Below, piece by piece: positions 15,715 through 24,441 of a stretch of 64,000 bases of DNA. The DNA lies in NCBI RefSeq assembly GCF_902459765.1, contig NZ_CABPSP010000016.1, forward strand, positions 1 to 64,000, read 5' to 3'. Origin of the DNA: Pandoraea anapnoica (GTDB lineage: Bacteria > Pseudomonadota > Gammaproteobacteria > Burkholderiales > Burkholderiaceae). The translations under genes and the position numbers were made by a program. The notes beneath the pieces were generated by a model. The model had not been told where the DNA came from. It saw only the letters and a program-made list of their open reading frames with translations, and ran no database searches. Within the stretch, counting starts at the first letter, position 1. The number at the start of each line of letters is the position of its first letter.

Positions 15715-17037
15715 TCAATGCCAGAACTTCATCAACAGCGTTGCGATCACCACCATTCCGGCACCGCCGATACGCGTGGAAATCTGCGCGAACGGCATCA
15801 GTCCCATGCGATTGGACGACGACAGAATCGCCACGTCGCCCGTGCCGCCCAGACCGCTATGACAGGCGGTGACGATGGCAGACTCGACCGGGAACATCTT
15901 CAGCCACATGCCGACGAAGAACCCAGAGACGACCATCGCGATCACCGTCGATGCGCAGATCACGAAATAGGCGGTCGAGAACGCGCCGACGAGTTTGTCC
16001 CACGACACGAACAACGTCCCGAGTCCGACCAGAATCGCAAACGTCAGGTTCGTCGACATGAACTTGTACATCTGATACGCGCCGGTCTCCATGCTCTCCG
16101 GTATCAGGCGCGAGACCTTCAGCACCGCTGCTGCGACGATCATCAGCACCGGCCCCGGAATGCCGGTCACGGGCGCAAGCAATGCGCCGAGAATGAACAG
16201 CGTGCAGGCCAGCAGCAAACCGTGTCCCATCAGACGCAGATCCAGCGCTTGTTCTGCGTTTTGCCCTTCGAGCAGCGCGCGATCTTCACCACTGCGCACG
16301 AGCATGCCGTTGCCGTTGTACTGCGGACGCTTTTCGCCGAAGCGCTTGAGCAGCCCCGCCGAAAGAATCGCCACGACGTTGCCGATGAGCGCGGCGGGGA
16401 CCATCGTCGCAATCAGATGCCCCTGCGTTTCGCCCGTAATCTCCGAATAGCCGATCGACAACGGAAGGATGCCCTCGCCGATACCGCCGCCGAGAATCGG
16501 CATCACGATGAAGAAGAACGTGTGACGCGGGCTGAAGCCGAACAGCAATCCTGTGAGACATCCGGCGGCAATCGCGGCGAGCGTGCCGATCAGCAGCGGC
16601 ACGAACATCTTCAGAAAGCCCTGAATCAGGATCTTCCGATTCATGCCGAGCATGCTGCCCGCGACCAGACACGCGATGTAGAGATATTGCAGATTGGCCG
16701 TCTTCATCGTGACGGTAATGGCTTTGAGGATCGCGTCGTCCATCAGCCCATTGCCGAGCAATGCGGCCGGTACGAACAGACAGAGGATCGCGGGGCCGCC
16801 GATGTGCTTGAAGACCGGAATCGCGCCGCCGATCTCGCCGAGCAACATGCCTGCGATCATCAGCACCGCGAAGCCGCCGATCATGTCGGCGGGCAGGCGT
16901 CCGGTGACTGCCGCAAGACCGGTGATGACGGCAATGGCGACGAACATCGGCAACGGTGCGCCACCGATGGTGAATTTCGACATCGGAGAGGGGGTGGCGA
17001 GCGACGTCGCGCTCGCCTGAGCGGCCTGGCTTTTCAT
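15715..17037 (-). CDS. 2-hydroxycarboxylate transporter family (CitS/CimH/MaeN-like) symporter
   Basis: This is a 440-residue inner membrane symporter with about 11-12 hydrophobic helices. It carries both re-entrant-loop signatures of the family: GGGIGEGILPLSIGY in the first half and GLGGTGDVAILSSSNRMGLMPFAQISTRIGGA near the C terminus, where the arginine of QISTRIGGA is the carboxylate-binding position known in CitS. Family members import citrate, malate or citramalate-type acids with sodium or protons. Start at 17037 with AGGAGA upstream. It follows leuD by 80 bases, so a leuC-leuD-transporter operon under the divergent LysR gene is likely, which suggests uptake of a 2-hydroxy acid to be dehydrated by LeuCD. 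Confidence 0.9.
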   Translation of the reverse strand: MKSQAAQASATSLATPSPMSKFTIGGAPLPMFVAIAVITGLAAVTGRLPADMIGGFAVLMIAGMLLGEIGGAIPVFKHIGGPAILCLFVPAALLGNGLMDDAILKAITVTMKTANLQYLYIACLVAGSMLGMNRKILIQGFLKMFVPLLIGTLAAIAAGCLTGLLFGFSPRHTFFFIVMPILGGGIGEGILPLSIGYSEITGETQGHLIATMVPAALIGNVVAILSAGLLKRFGEKRPQYNGNGMLVRSGEDRALLEGQNAEQALDLRLMGHGLLLACTLFILGALLAPVTGIPGPVLMIVAAAVLKVSRLIPESMETGAYQMYKFMSTNLTFAILVGLGTLFVSWDKLVGAFSTAYFVICASTVIAMVVSGFFVGMWLKMFPVESAIVTACHSGLGGTGDVAILSSSNRMGLMPFAQISTRIGGAGMVVIATLLMKFWH

Positions 17038-17117
17038 GGTGTCTCCTGAAAGGATGGAATACCTGTCCGGGTGAGGGCGCTTGCGGCACTGACTCAATGC
17101 CGTGCGCCTCTTGTCAC

Positions 17118-17756
17118 TCAGGCGGTACGTTGTTGTCTGGGCAGATCGATTTGCATCCAGGGGAAATCGGTGCGGTGACGGGCTTCGAATGCGGCGATGG
17201 CATCGCTGTCCCTGAGCGTCAAGCCGATCATGTCGAGGCCTTCCACGAACATGCGTTTCTGACGCAGCGGCAGATCGAATGCGAACGAGTCGCCGCTTGT
17301 CGTCACCACACACTGGCGCTCGACGTCGATGCTCAGCGCGTTCTGCGCGGGATCGCTCACCGTCCCGGTCAGCTTTGCGATGTCCTCCGGGGCCAGCACG
17401 ATCAGCAGCAGACGGTTGTTCTGCGCGTTGAAGTAGAAGATCTCGCCGAAGCTCGGTGCGATGACCGCGTCGATCCCCGATTGCTGCAAACCCCACACTG
17501 CGTGCTCACGGCTCGACCCGCAACCGAAGTTGGCCCCGGCCACCAGGATGCGAGCGTTGCGATACGCGGGACGGTTCAGAACGAACGTGTCGTTGGGCGT
17601 GCCGTCGGCATTCGTGCGCAGGTCGTACAGCACACCGCGCGCGAGGCCGGACTTGTCAATGCCGAGCAGAAATTGCTTGGGCATGATCTGGTCCGTATCC
17701 AGATTGTTCAACGGCAGCGGGGCGGCCGTACCGGCCACGATCGTGTGCTCAGCCAT
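17118..17756 (-). CDS. leuD: 3-isopropylmalate dehydratase small subunit-like protein
   Basis: This is the 212-residue swivel-domain subunit of an aconitase-family hydro-lyase. It has the LeuD marks LNNLDTDQIMPKQFL and ILVAGANFGCGSSREHAVWGL. It pairs with the overlapping large subunit (start 17756, eight-base overlap with the leuC stop). In leucine synthesis LeuCD isomerises 2- to 3-isopropylmalate. Here no leuB or leuA is adjacent and the neighbours are a dicarboxylate-type transporter and a LysR regulator, so this pair may instead handle citramalate/citraconate/2-methylmalate or a similar acid. That is inferred from context. Confidence 0.88.
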   Translation of the reverse strand: MAEHTIVAGTAAPLPLNNLDTDQIMPKQFLLGIDKSGLARGVLYDLRTNADGTPNDTFVLNRPAYRNARILVAGANFGCGSSREHAVWGLQQSGIDAVIAPSFGEIFYFNAQNNRLLLIVLAPEDIAKLTGTVSDPAQNALSIDVERQCVVTTSGDSFAFDLPLRQKRMFVEGLDMIGLTLRDSDAIAAFEARHRTDFPWMQIDLPRQQRTA

Positions 17757-19161
17757 GAGCGGTCTCCTTGCGAATATCGACGATGCGGCCAGCGATGGCG
17801 GCAGCGGCGGCCATGGCGGGGCTCATCAGATGCGTGCGTGCGCCGCGACCCTGACGTCCCTCGAAATTGCGGTTGGTGGTCGACGCGCATCGCTGACCGG
17901 GCTTGAGAATGTCGTCGTTCATGGCGAGGCACATCGAGCAGCCCGGCTGGCGCCATTCGAAACCGGCGTCTTTCAGCGCGTCGGCAATGCCTTCACGCTC
18001 GGCCTGATCACGTACGCGGCCCGAGCCCGGCACGACCATCGCCCGCACGCCGTCGGCCACCTTGCGACCCCGCACGATCTCGGCAATCGCGCGCAGGTCT
18101 TCGATACGCGCATTGGTGCAGGACCCGATGAAGACATGATCGATGGGCAAGCCGTCGAGCGATTGACCGGCGTCGAGCCCCATGTAGCCCAGCGCCTTCG
18201 ACGCGTTGTGCCGTTCGACCTCGTCTTCCGACAGCGAGGGAATCCGCGCGTTGATCGCAATGGCCTGATCCGGGCTCGTGCCCCACGTCACGAAGGGCGC
18301 GACGTCGGTGGCATCGAAACGGTGTGTGACGTCGAACGCCGCATCCTCGTCGGAGCGCAGCGCGAGCCAGCGGGTTTTGGCATCTTCCAGCGCGTCGCCG
18401 GACAGATCGCGAATGTGATCGCCGACGTATTGCAGCGTGGTGGCGTCCGGTGCGATGAGCGCGCCGCGGGCGCCCGCTTCGACGGTCATGTTGCACAACG
18501 TCATGCGAGCTTCCGAGGACAGCGCCTCGATGGCCGCGCCCGTGTATTCGACGACGAAGCCGCGCGCGCCTTGCGCACCGATACGGGCAATGATGTACAG
18601 CACGAGGTCTTTCGAGGTGGTACCGCTCGCCAGCGCGCCGTCGACGTGGATGCGCATGTCGCGTGCCACGCGGTAAATGAGCGTTTGCGTCGCCAGCACG
18701 TGCTCGACTTCCGATGTGCCAATGCCGAAACCCAGCGCGCCGAGCGCGCCGTAAGTGGTCGTGTGGCTGTCGCCGCAAAGCACCACCATGCCGGGACGGA
18801 TCAGCCCCAGTTCGGGGGCCACGACGTGTTCGATGCCTTGCTCCGGGTCCGTCACGTCGAACAGGTGAATGCCATGTTTCTGGCAGTTGCGTGTGAAGTT
18901 CGCCGCCTGATGGGCTGCGGCGTCGATCACGATGGTGCGTTTGTCTACCGGTACCGGGTGCGTGGGAATGACGTGATCCACGATCCCCATCTGCTTCTCC
19001 GGGCAGCGCACCGGCAGGCCCTTCTCGGCCAGTCCTGCGAAGGCTTGCGGGCTCGTGTACTCGTTCATGATGTGCAGGTCGGCATAGAGCGCGACGTGCT
19101 GCGCATCGACGTCGAAGGCCGTGTGGCTTCGCACGATCTTTTGGTAAAGCGTTTGTCCCAT
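17749..19161 (-). CDS. leuC: 3-isopropylmalate dehydratase large subunit-like protein
   Basis: This is a 470-residue [4Fe-4S] aconitase-fold subunit. The three cluster cysteines are in IGSCTNAR and in PGCSMCLAMN; VLCGDSHTTTYGALGALGFGIGTSEVEHVLATQ is the conserved substrate region. It starts MGQTLYQKIVRSH at 19161 with GGAG seven bases upstream; a GTG four codons earlier is less likely. First gene of the presumed operon with leuD and a 2-hydroxycarboxylate transporter. Sequence alone does not separate isopropylmalate isomerase from citraconate/citramalate hydratase paralogues, and context favours the latter. Confidence 0.88.
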   Translation of the reverse strand: MGQTLYQKIVRSHTAFDVDAQHVALYADLHIMNEYTSPQAFAGLAEKGLPVRCPEKQMGIVDHVIPTHPVPVDKRTIVIDAAAHQAANFTRNCQKHGIHLFDVTDPEQGIEHVVAPELGLIRPGMVVLCGDSHTTTYGALGALGFGIGTSEVEHVLATQTLIYRVARDMRIHVDGALASGTTSKDLVLYIIARIGAQGARGFVVEYTGAAIEALSSEARMTLCNMTVEAGARGALIAPDATTLQYVGDHIRDLSGDALEDAKTRWLALRSDEDAAFDVTHRFDATDVAPFVTWGTSPDQAIAINARIPSLSEDEVERHNASKALGYMGLDAGQSLDGLPIDHVFIGSCTNARIEDLRAIAEIVRGRKVADGVRAMVVPGSGRVRDQAEREGIADALKDAGFEWRQPGCSMCLAMNDDILKPGQRCASTTNRNFEGRQGRGARTHLMSPAMAAAAAIAGRIVDIRKETAHG

Positions 19162-19285
19162 GAGGTACTCCACGAAGGGGGCGGTCGTCGTTTTGCTATG
19201 TCTCGCAACCTTGCGTGCAGTCTAATTCGTTCATAGAATCGCAAAATGTATATTCGCTTAACCTATTTTTAAGTTTAATTTAATA
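19162..19285. promoter_or_regulatory. Divergent leuC/LysR control region
   Basis: 124 bases that turn strongly AT-rich toward the LysR start (19235-19285), a usual setting for LysR-type activator sites. TTCGTTCATAGAA at 19226-19238 is a partly symmetric candidate site. No ribosome binding site precedes the LysR ATG. Confidence 0.4.
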
Positions 19286-20206
19286 ATGGATGCCATCGCC
19301 GATCTGGAATTCTTCGCCCGTCTGGTGACCTTAGGCAGCCTGTCGGCGCTGGCGCGCGATCTTGGCGTGACGCCGCCGGCAATCAGCGCGCGGCTGAGCC
19401 AGTTGGAGCGACGGCTGGGCGTCAAGCTGCTGAACCGCACCACCCGTCGACTGGCGATGACGCACGAGGGTGAGCTGTATCTCGGAACCGGATCGAAGAT
19501 CATCGAACAGGTGCAGGAGCTGGAGCGCATGGTGTCGAGCAGCCGCGATTTGCCGCGCGGATTGCTAAAGGTGAATGCCACGTTCGGCTTCGGACGCCGC
19601 CACGTCGTGCCCGCGCTGTCCGAGTTTCGCGAGCAGTATCCCGAGGTCGAAGTGCAACTCGATCTGACGGATCGTCCGATGAATCTGGCCGAGTTCGCGT
19701 TCGACGTCGGTATTCGCTTCGGCGAACTACCCGACCAGCGCGTGGTGGGACGCCGCATCGCGGCGAACCGGCGGTTGGTGTGCGCGTCCCCGAAATACCT
19801 CGCACGCCACGGCGTGCCGAGGGTGCCCGACGATCTGCGCAATCACCTGTGCATCGTGCTGCGCGAGAACGATACGGCGTACGGCACGTGGCATTTCACC
19901 AAAGGTAAGCGCCACGAGTTGGTGAAGGTGCACGGGGCGATGAGCAGCAACGACGGCGAAGCGACGCTGCGTTGGGCGCTCGACGGGCACGGTGTGCTCG
20001 TGAGATCGGAATGGGATGTGCAATCCGCATTGGCTTCGAATGCCCTGAGGCAATTGCTGAGCGACTGGGCGTTACCGGCCGCCGATATCTACGCGATCTA
20101 TCCGGAGCGGCTCAATCTCTCGGCCAAGGTACGGCTTTTTGTCGAGTTTATGGAGCGCTATCTGGCGCGTGAATTGAATCGGGATGTCGGCGGCACCGCG
20201 CATTGA
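19286..20206 (+). CDS. LysR-family transcriptional regulator (DmlR-like)
   Basis: This is a 306-residue LysR regulator. The N-terminal winged helix-turn-helix is FFARLVTLGSLSALARDLGVTPPAISARLSQLERRLGVKLLNRTTRRL; the effector domain begins near residue 90 with GLLKVNATFGFGRRHVVPAL. It resembles the DmlR subgroup, whose E. coli member controls D-malate use. Divergent transcription from leuC-leuD-transporter makes it the likely regulator of that operon and suggests a hydroxy-dicarboxylate inducer. Confidence 0.88.
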   Translation: MDAIADLEFFARLVTLGSLSALARDLGVTPPAISARLSQLERRLGVKLLNRTTRRLAMTHEGELYLGTGSKIIEQVQELERMVSSSRDLPRGLLKVNATFGFGRRHVVPALSEFREQYPEVEVQLDLTDRPMNLAEFAFDVGIRFGELPDQRVVGRRIAANRRLVCASPKYLARHGVPRVPDDLRNHLCIVLRENDTAYGTWHFTKGKRHELVKVHGAMSSNDGEATLRWALDGHGVLVRSEWDVQSALASNALRQLLSDWALPAADIYAIYPERLNLSAKVRLFVEFMERYLARELNRDVGGTAH

Positions 20207-20668
20207 ATTAAAAGCATTCGCGTATATCGATTACGCAAATGGTGCGTGACATGCTTCGTGATTTGCATGCAATTCCCAGGTTCAAATAAAAATTCCAAAC
20301 GGTCGTGTGAATGTCTGGTGGGAGCATTTGAGCGGGGCGGCGGCGTGGCTTGTCACCATTGGGCACTGCGCCTCAGATGTTAACGAACCGGTATCGGAAT
20401 CCGTCGGTAATAAGATTTGTATAACGAACAATCCGAAGGCATGAATTCCGGTCTTCCCCTTATAATCCGCTGAATCGGACGTCGAATATCCGGGCGGTCG
20501 CGCGCAAACCTGCGAAGTCATCACGGGGTGCATGGCGTTGCGCGCATCAATCACCGGTTTAAGTGACGCGGAATAACACCGAGCTGAACTTGGTGCTCGT
20601 GTTTTGCGCGTCGTCATAACGGCACCCGAAGTTGTCCATCAAGCCGCTTTCAGGCGAGGAGACCGACG
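20207..20668. other. Intergenic region, mostly upstream of the GGDEF/EAL gene
   Basis: 462 bases with lower GC at the left. A TATAAT box sits at 20461-20466 without a good -35. A minus-strand frame of 111 codons (20282-20617) has no recognisable features and unusual composition, and I do not call it a gene. The ribosome binding site GAGGAG of the next gene ends at 20661. Confidence 0.35.
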
Positions 20669-22861
20669 ATGAAGTGTCCCGCTGTATTGCCCATGGAAAC
20701 GGAAAGGCTGGCTGCACTGGCGGATTATGGCCTGGGCAGTGAACGCCCGCTTCCGAGCCTCGATGCCGTTGTGCATATTGCAGCGCACATGTTTGGCGTG
20801 CCGGTGGCGGCCGTCAACATGGTGGGCAACGATCACGTATTTTTCGCGGCGGCCACAGGTTTTTCATGCACCAACACCGATGTCGACATGAGCCGCGACG
20901 CGTCTTTCTGCGCGCACGCGATTATTGGTGACGGTGTGATGGTGGTGCCAGACGCCGCGGCCGACGAGCGCTTTCACGACAACCCGCTGGTCACCGGCCA
21001 CGCGCAGGTGCGCTTCTACGCGGGCGTGCCGCTTATGTCGGTGGACGGTCACGCACTCGGCGCGCTGTGCGTCATCGACAACAAGCCGAATCACACATTC
21101 TCCGAAGTGGATCGCGAGCGTTTGCGCGAGCTGGGACGCATGGCGTCCGACCGTCTGGAGTTGCGTCGCGTGGAGCTGTTCATCGAGCGCGAGCGGCGCA
21201 CCTTTGCCGAGCCGGAGCGCTATTCGCCCACGGCGATGATCCGCTTCGACGCCTTGGGCGAGATCCTCGACTGGAACCATGCGGCAGTGACGATGTTCGG
21301 CCACGCGATGACCGATGGCCCGGGCCGCTCGTTGGAGACGCTGTTCGCCGGGCGCAGTCGCTCGGCGCTGCGCGATCAGATCACACAGGCTGTCAGTGCT
21401 GGCTCTGTCGACGGCATGACGATGCCCTCGGAGGTCTACGGTCTGCGTCGCGACGGGCGTGAGTTTCCAATGAGTCTCTCGCTGTTCTGCTGGGTCGAGA
21501 ACGATGTGCAGACGTTCAACGCGCACGTGCATGACCTCAGCACGTTGCGCGAGGGCGGTGAAGTGTTACGCCGACTCGCGAGCACCGATGTGCTGACGGG
21601 CATCGCGAATCGCGCGAGCTTCTATCGCGACGCGGAAGTGGCGTCGGTCTGTCTGCGAGGCGCAGCCGTCGCGATATTCGATCTCGACGGTTTCAAGGAC
21701 ATCAACGATACGCTGGGCCATGCGGTCGGCGACGGCATTCTGTGCGAAGTTGCGCGACGTTTGACGTGTCTCGTGCGCACGGTCGACACGGTGGCACGCA
21801 TCGGTGCGGATGAGTTTGCGTTGCTCCTGTGGGGCGTGACGGATGCGGTGGAGGCACGTCGCCGCGCCGATGCAGCGCTGGCGGCCATCGCAGAACCGAT
21901 GGTGATCGACGGGTTCGACGTGCGCGTGAGTGCTTGCTGTGGCATCGCGGTCGTCCCGCAGCAGGCGGAGGAGGCGCTGAGTCTGATCAGCAACGCCGAT
22001 CTGGCGCTGTCGCGGGCGAAACAGCATGGGGCCGGGCAGACGTTCGTCTTCATCGACGCGCTGCGCATCGAAGCGGCGGCGCGGCGCGTCTACAACATCG
22101 AGCTGCATCGTGCGGTGAATGACGGCGAGTTCGTGCTCTTCTATCAACCGCAGGTGGATTTCACCGATGGCTCGCTTACCGGGGCTGAGGCGCTGATCCG
22201 CTGGCGACATCCGCAACGCGGACTGCTGTCGCCCGCTGCGTTTCTACCGGCGCTCGAACGGGGGCCGCTGGCGGCGTCGGTGGGTGCGTGGGTGCTTGAC
22301 GAGGCGTGCGCGCAGGCGGCGTATTGGCGACGCAACGGTGCGCCGTGTTTCCGGATCGGCGTCAACTTGTTCGGACTGCAATTTCGCATCGGCAGCATCT
22401 TCGACGAGGTGGTCGCGGTGCTTAACCGGCACGGGCTGCCGCCGCAGGCACTGGAGCTGGAGGTGACGGAAAGCATCGTGCTGGATGACGACGTCGTGCT
22501 CGAAGCGTTGCAGCGTCTGCATGCGTACGGCGTGAGTATCGCTTTCGACGACTTCGGCACCGGCTACGCGTCGATCAGCATGCTGCGACGCTATCCGTTA
22601 AGCCGTATCAAGATCGACCGGTCGTTCGTGCAGGGGATGATGGAGTCGGAGCGCGATGCGTCCGTGGTGCGTGCGCTGGTGGACATCACACGTAGCTTCG
22701 ATCTGCGCACCATTGCCGAGGGCGTGGAGACGGAGCAGCAGCGCGACAACCTGCGTCGACTCGGTTGTGACGAGGGGCAGGGATACTTGTTCGGGGTGCC
22801 CATGCCCGCGGTGGAATTCGGGGAGATGTTCGACGTGGGACGTCAGTTGAATCAAGCGTGA
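20669..22861 (+). CDS. GAF-PAS-GGDEF-EAL cyclic-di-GMP signalling protein
   Basis: This is a 730-residue soluble-looking sensor and cyclic-di-GMP enzyme. Domains in order: GAF (about 20-165), PAS (about 185-295), GGDEF (about 305-455) and EAL (about 470-715). The GGDEF site reads RIGADEF, with Ala in place of the second Gly, so cyclase activity is doubtful. The EAL domain keeps the catalytic residues: EALIRW, EVTES, DDFGTGYASISMLRRYPLSRIKID and AEGVET. I therefore infer a phosphodiesterase tuned by the GAF/PAS signal and perhaps by GTP on the GGDEF domain. No transmembrane segment. Start at 20669 with GAGGAG eight bases upstream. Apparently single-gene. Confidence 0.92.
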   Translation: MKCPAVLPMETERLAALADYGLGSERPLPSLDAVVHIAAHMFGVPVAAVNMVGNDHVFFAAATGFSCTNTDVDMSRDASFCAHAIIGDGVMVVPDAAADERFHDNPLVTGHAQVRFYAGVPLMSVDGHALGALCVIDNKPNHTFSEVDRERLRELGRMASDRLELRRVELFIERERRTFAEPERYSPTAMIRFDALGEILDWNHAAVTMFGHAMTDGPGRSLETLFAGRSRSALRDQITQAVSAGSVDGMTMPSEVYGLRRDGREFPMSLSLFCWVENDVQTFNAHVHDLSTLREGGEVLRRLASTDVLTGIANRASFYRDAEVASVCLRGAAVAIFDLDGFKDINDTLGHAVGDGILCEVARRLTCLVRTVDTVARIGADEFALLLWGVTDAVEARRRADAALAAIAEPMVIDGFDVRVSACCGIAVVPQQAEEALSLISNADLALSRAKQHGAGQTFVFIDALRIEAAARRVYNIELHRAVNDGEFVLFYQPQVDFTDGSLTGAEALIRWRHPQRGLLSPAAFLPALERGPLAASVGAWVLDEACAQAAYWRRNGAPCFRIGVNLFGLQFRIGSIFDEVVAVLNRHGLPPQALELEVTESIVLDDDVVLEALQRLHAYGVSIAFDDFGTGYASISMLRRYPLSRIKIDRSFVQGMMESERDASVVRALVDITRSFDLRTIAEGVETEQQRDNLRRLGCDEGQGYLFGVPMPAVEFGEMFDVGRQLNQA

Positions 22862-22970
22862 GTGCGATGCAACGATGCGCCGCTTGCTCGACGAACGCAG
22901 TCAGCTACGTGCTTTCGCGGGCATGAGGGCTGACGGCGCAGGGAAGGTGTGGGTAGTTTAGGCCCAACGC

Positions 22971-24317
22971 CTATCCGGCGTCCGGTGTCCGAAGCATCCC
23001 TGGCACACGATCCACCGCCGATAACACCGCATCCGGCGTAATCGACGTCGTGCATTCGAAGGCGCGTTCCGTGCCCTTGTGGCGCGGGCAGAAGTGGAAA
23101 TCGTCGTGGTTGTAGCGGATGGCGGGATCGTGCCAGCAGCCGGTGCAGACGTCGGGGTTGATCACGCGGTACGGGGTCGCGAACTCGTTGTGCGGCAGGG
23201 TGAAGCCGGAGATCAGGACCGTCGGTGTGTTCATCGTCCACGCCAGCCACGACAGGCCGCTCGACAGGCCCACGAACGCGCTCGCGTGCATCAGCCAGCG
23301 CGCCCGTTCGGTCAGCGGCAGATCGCCCGTCGCATCGATGGCCCCCTCGGGGATCGACTGCCAGAAATCGTTCTTGCCGTAGCGCGGCTTCTGATCGACG
23401 CACACCACCTGAAAGCCACGCTCGCGCAAGCCTGCAACGACGGCATCCCATCCCCCGGGGTGGTTCCAGTATTTGCACTGGGCCGTACTTTGCACGGCGA
23501 TACACACATAGGGCTCGGCCATCGGACGTGACACATCCGGCAACGCCGTCTTCGCCCGTGCCTCCGTGTCGTCGACGCCGAGAATGTGCGCGGCCGTGCG
23601 GTGCAGTCCCGTCTCACGAAAGTCGCGTGGTTGCTGGGTGAACTCCTTATCGTCGAAGAACAAGCCGATGTTGTACGTCGCGTAGTACTTGCGTCGCTCC
23701 ACCTTCTCCTGTGCAACGAATTCGACGTCCGGATGTGCATCGCGGAACAGCGCGGCCACTGCTGGCGTAACCACGCACGCCAGACGGCAGCCATGCACGT
23801 CCTTGAAGCGCAGGGCGTACGGTATCCATCCCAGCACATCGCCCAGGGCCGCCAGCGGAATCTGGATCAGCACGTCCTGATCGCGCAGGTCGAAGCGATG
23901 CTCGAAGACCATCACGTCGTTCAGCCAGATCGTGATGCCATACGGCACGTAGTACTTCGCGGGGCTGCGCACCACGCCCGACGACAGCGAGACTTCCGTG
24001 AGCGTGCTGTCATCGCGCAAATCGCTGATGCGCACTCGCCACGGCAGCGGCTGACCGAAGTCAGGGATGACCACGCGCGCGCCGTCGTTGAAATCGAAGC
24101 GCAGCCCCGCAGGGCCGACCTGCGTAGGTAGCAACGCCGGAGCCAGAAAGATCTGGTGCGGAGATGCGACGAACGGCGTGGTGGGCGGCGTGGTGGGCGG
24201 CGTGATGGGTGGCGTGATGGGTGGCGTGATGGGGGGGGTGACAAGCGGCGTCCCCGCCGATGCAGGGGCGGCCGATGTTGCGGTGTTCTGAGGGGAGAGG
24301 GAAACGGCGTCGTTCAT
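22971..24317 (-). CDS. Autotransporter strand-loop-strand O-heptosyltransferase (TibC/Aah family)
   Basis: This is a 448-residue cytoplasmic glycosyltransferase that in known cases (TibC, Aah) puts heptose on serines of autotransporter passenger domains. Residues about 55-200 form the all-beta/N-terminal region; the GT-B part has RPMAEPYVCIAVQSTAQCKYWNHP and the FVGLSSGLSWLAW loop. The iron-binding cysteines near the C terminus are Cys391, Cys394, Cys410 and Cys422; TibC has the same CX2CX15C start. Residues 27-46 are five TPPI/TPPT repeats encoded by 12-base units that include a C8 run. No autotransporter or heptose biosynthesis genes are near. ATG at 24317; a GTG three codons upstream is possible. 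Confidence 0.88.
   Translation of the reverse strand: MNDAVSLSPQNTATSAAPASAGTPLVTPPITPPITPPITPPTTPPTTPFVASPHQIFLAPALLPTQVGPAGLRFDFNDGARVVIPDFGQPLPWRVRISDLRDDSTLTEVSLSSGVVRSPAKYYVPYGITIWLNDVMVFEHRFDLRDQDVLIQIPLAALGDVLGWIPYALRFKDVHGCRLACVVTPAVAALFRDAHPDVEFVAQEKVERRKYYATYNIGLFFDDKEFTQQPRDFRETGLHRTAAHILGVDDTEARAKTALPDVSRPMAEPYVCIAVQSTAQCKYWNHPGGWDAVVAGLRERGFQVVCVDQKPRYGKNDFWQSIPEGAIDATGDLPLTERARWLMHASAFVGLSSGLSWLAWTMNTPTVLISGFTLPHNEFATPYRVINPDVCTGCWHDPAIRYNHDDFHFCPRHKGTERAFECTTSITPDAVLSAVDRVPGMLRTPDAG
24180..24239 (-). repeat. Five 12-base tandem repeats with a C8 tract inside the heptosyltransferase gene
   Basis: Five units encoding Thr-Pro-Pro-Ile/Thr lie at codons 27-46. The unit nearest the start ends in eight C residues (24238-24231, G8 on the plus strand). 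Unit-number changes would keep the frame; a one-base change in the C8 tract would shift it within the first 30 codons. Confidence 0.85.
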
Positions 24318-24441
24318 GGACCACACGATACGACGGACACAAATCGGGCAATCGTGCGGGAAACGAGCTGAAAAGGCCTCATTTCCCGAAATTCGCCGGT
24401 TTTGACGGCAAAGGGACTTTCAACGCCTTTCCGGTGCCGGC

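Noticed and set aside
15718-17049. A 443-codon frame opposite the 2-hydroxycarboxylate transporter
   Set aside because: The opposite strand has full family motifs and a ribosome binding site; this frame has none.
20282-20617. 111-codon minus-strand frame between LysR and the GGDEF/EAL gene
   Set aside because: No ribosome binding site, no motif and codon use unlike neighbouring genes.
24180-24239. Tandem repeats considered as a CRISPR-like array
   Set aside because: Units are 12 bases, contiguous without spacers, and encode an in-frame Thr-Pro-Pro repeat.
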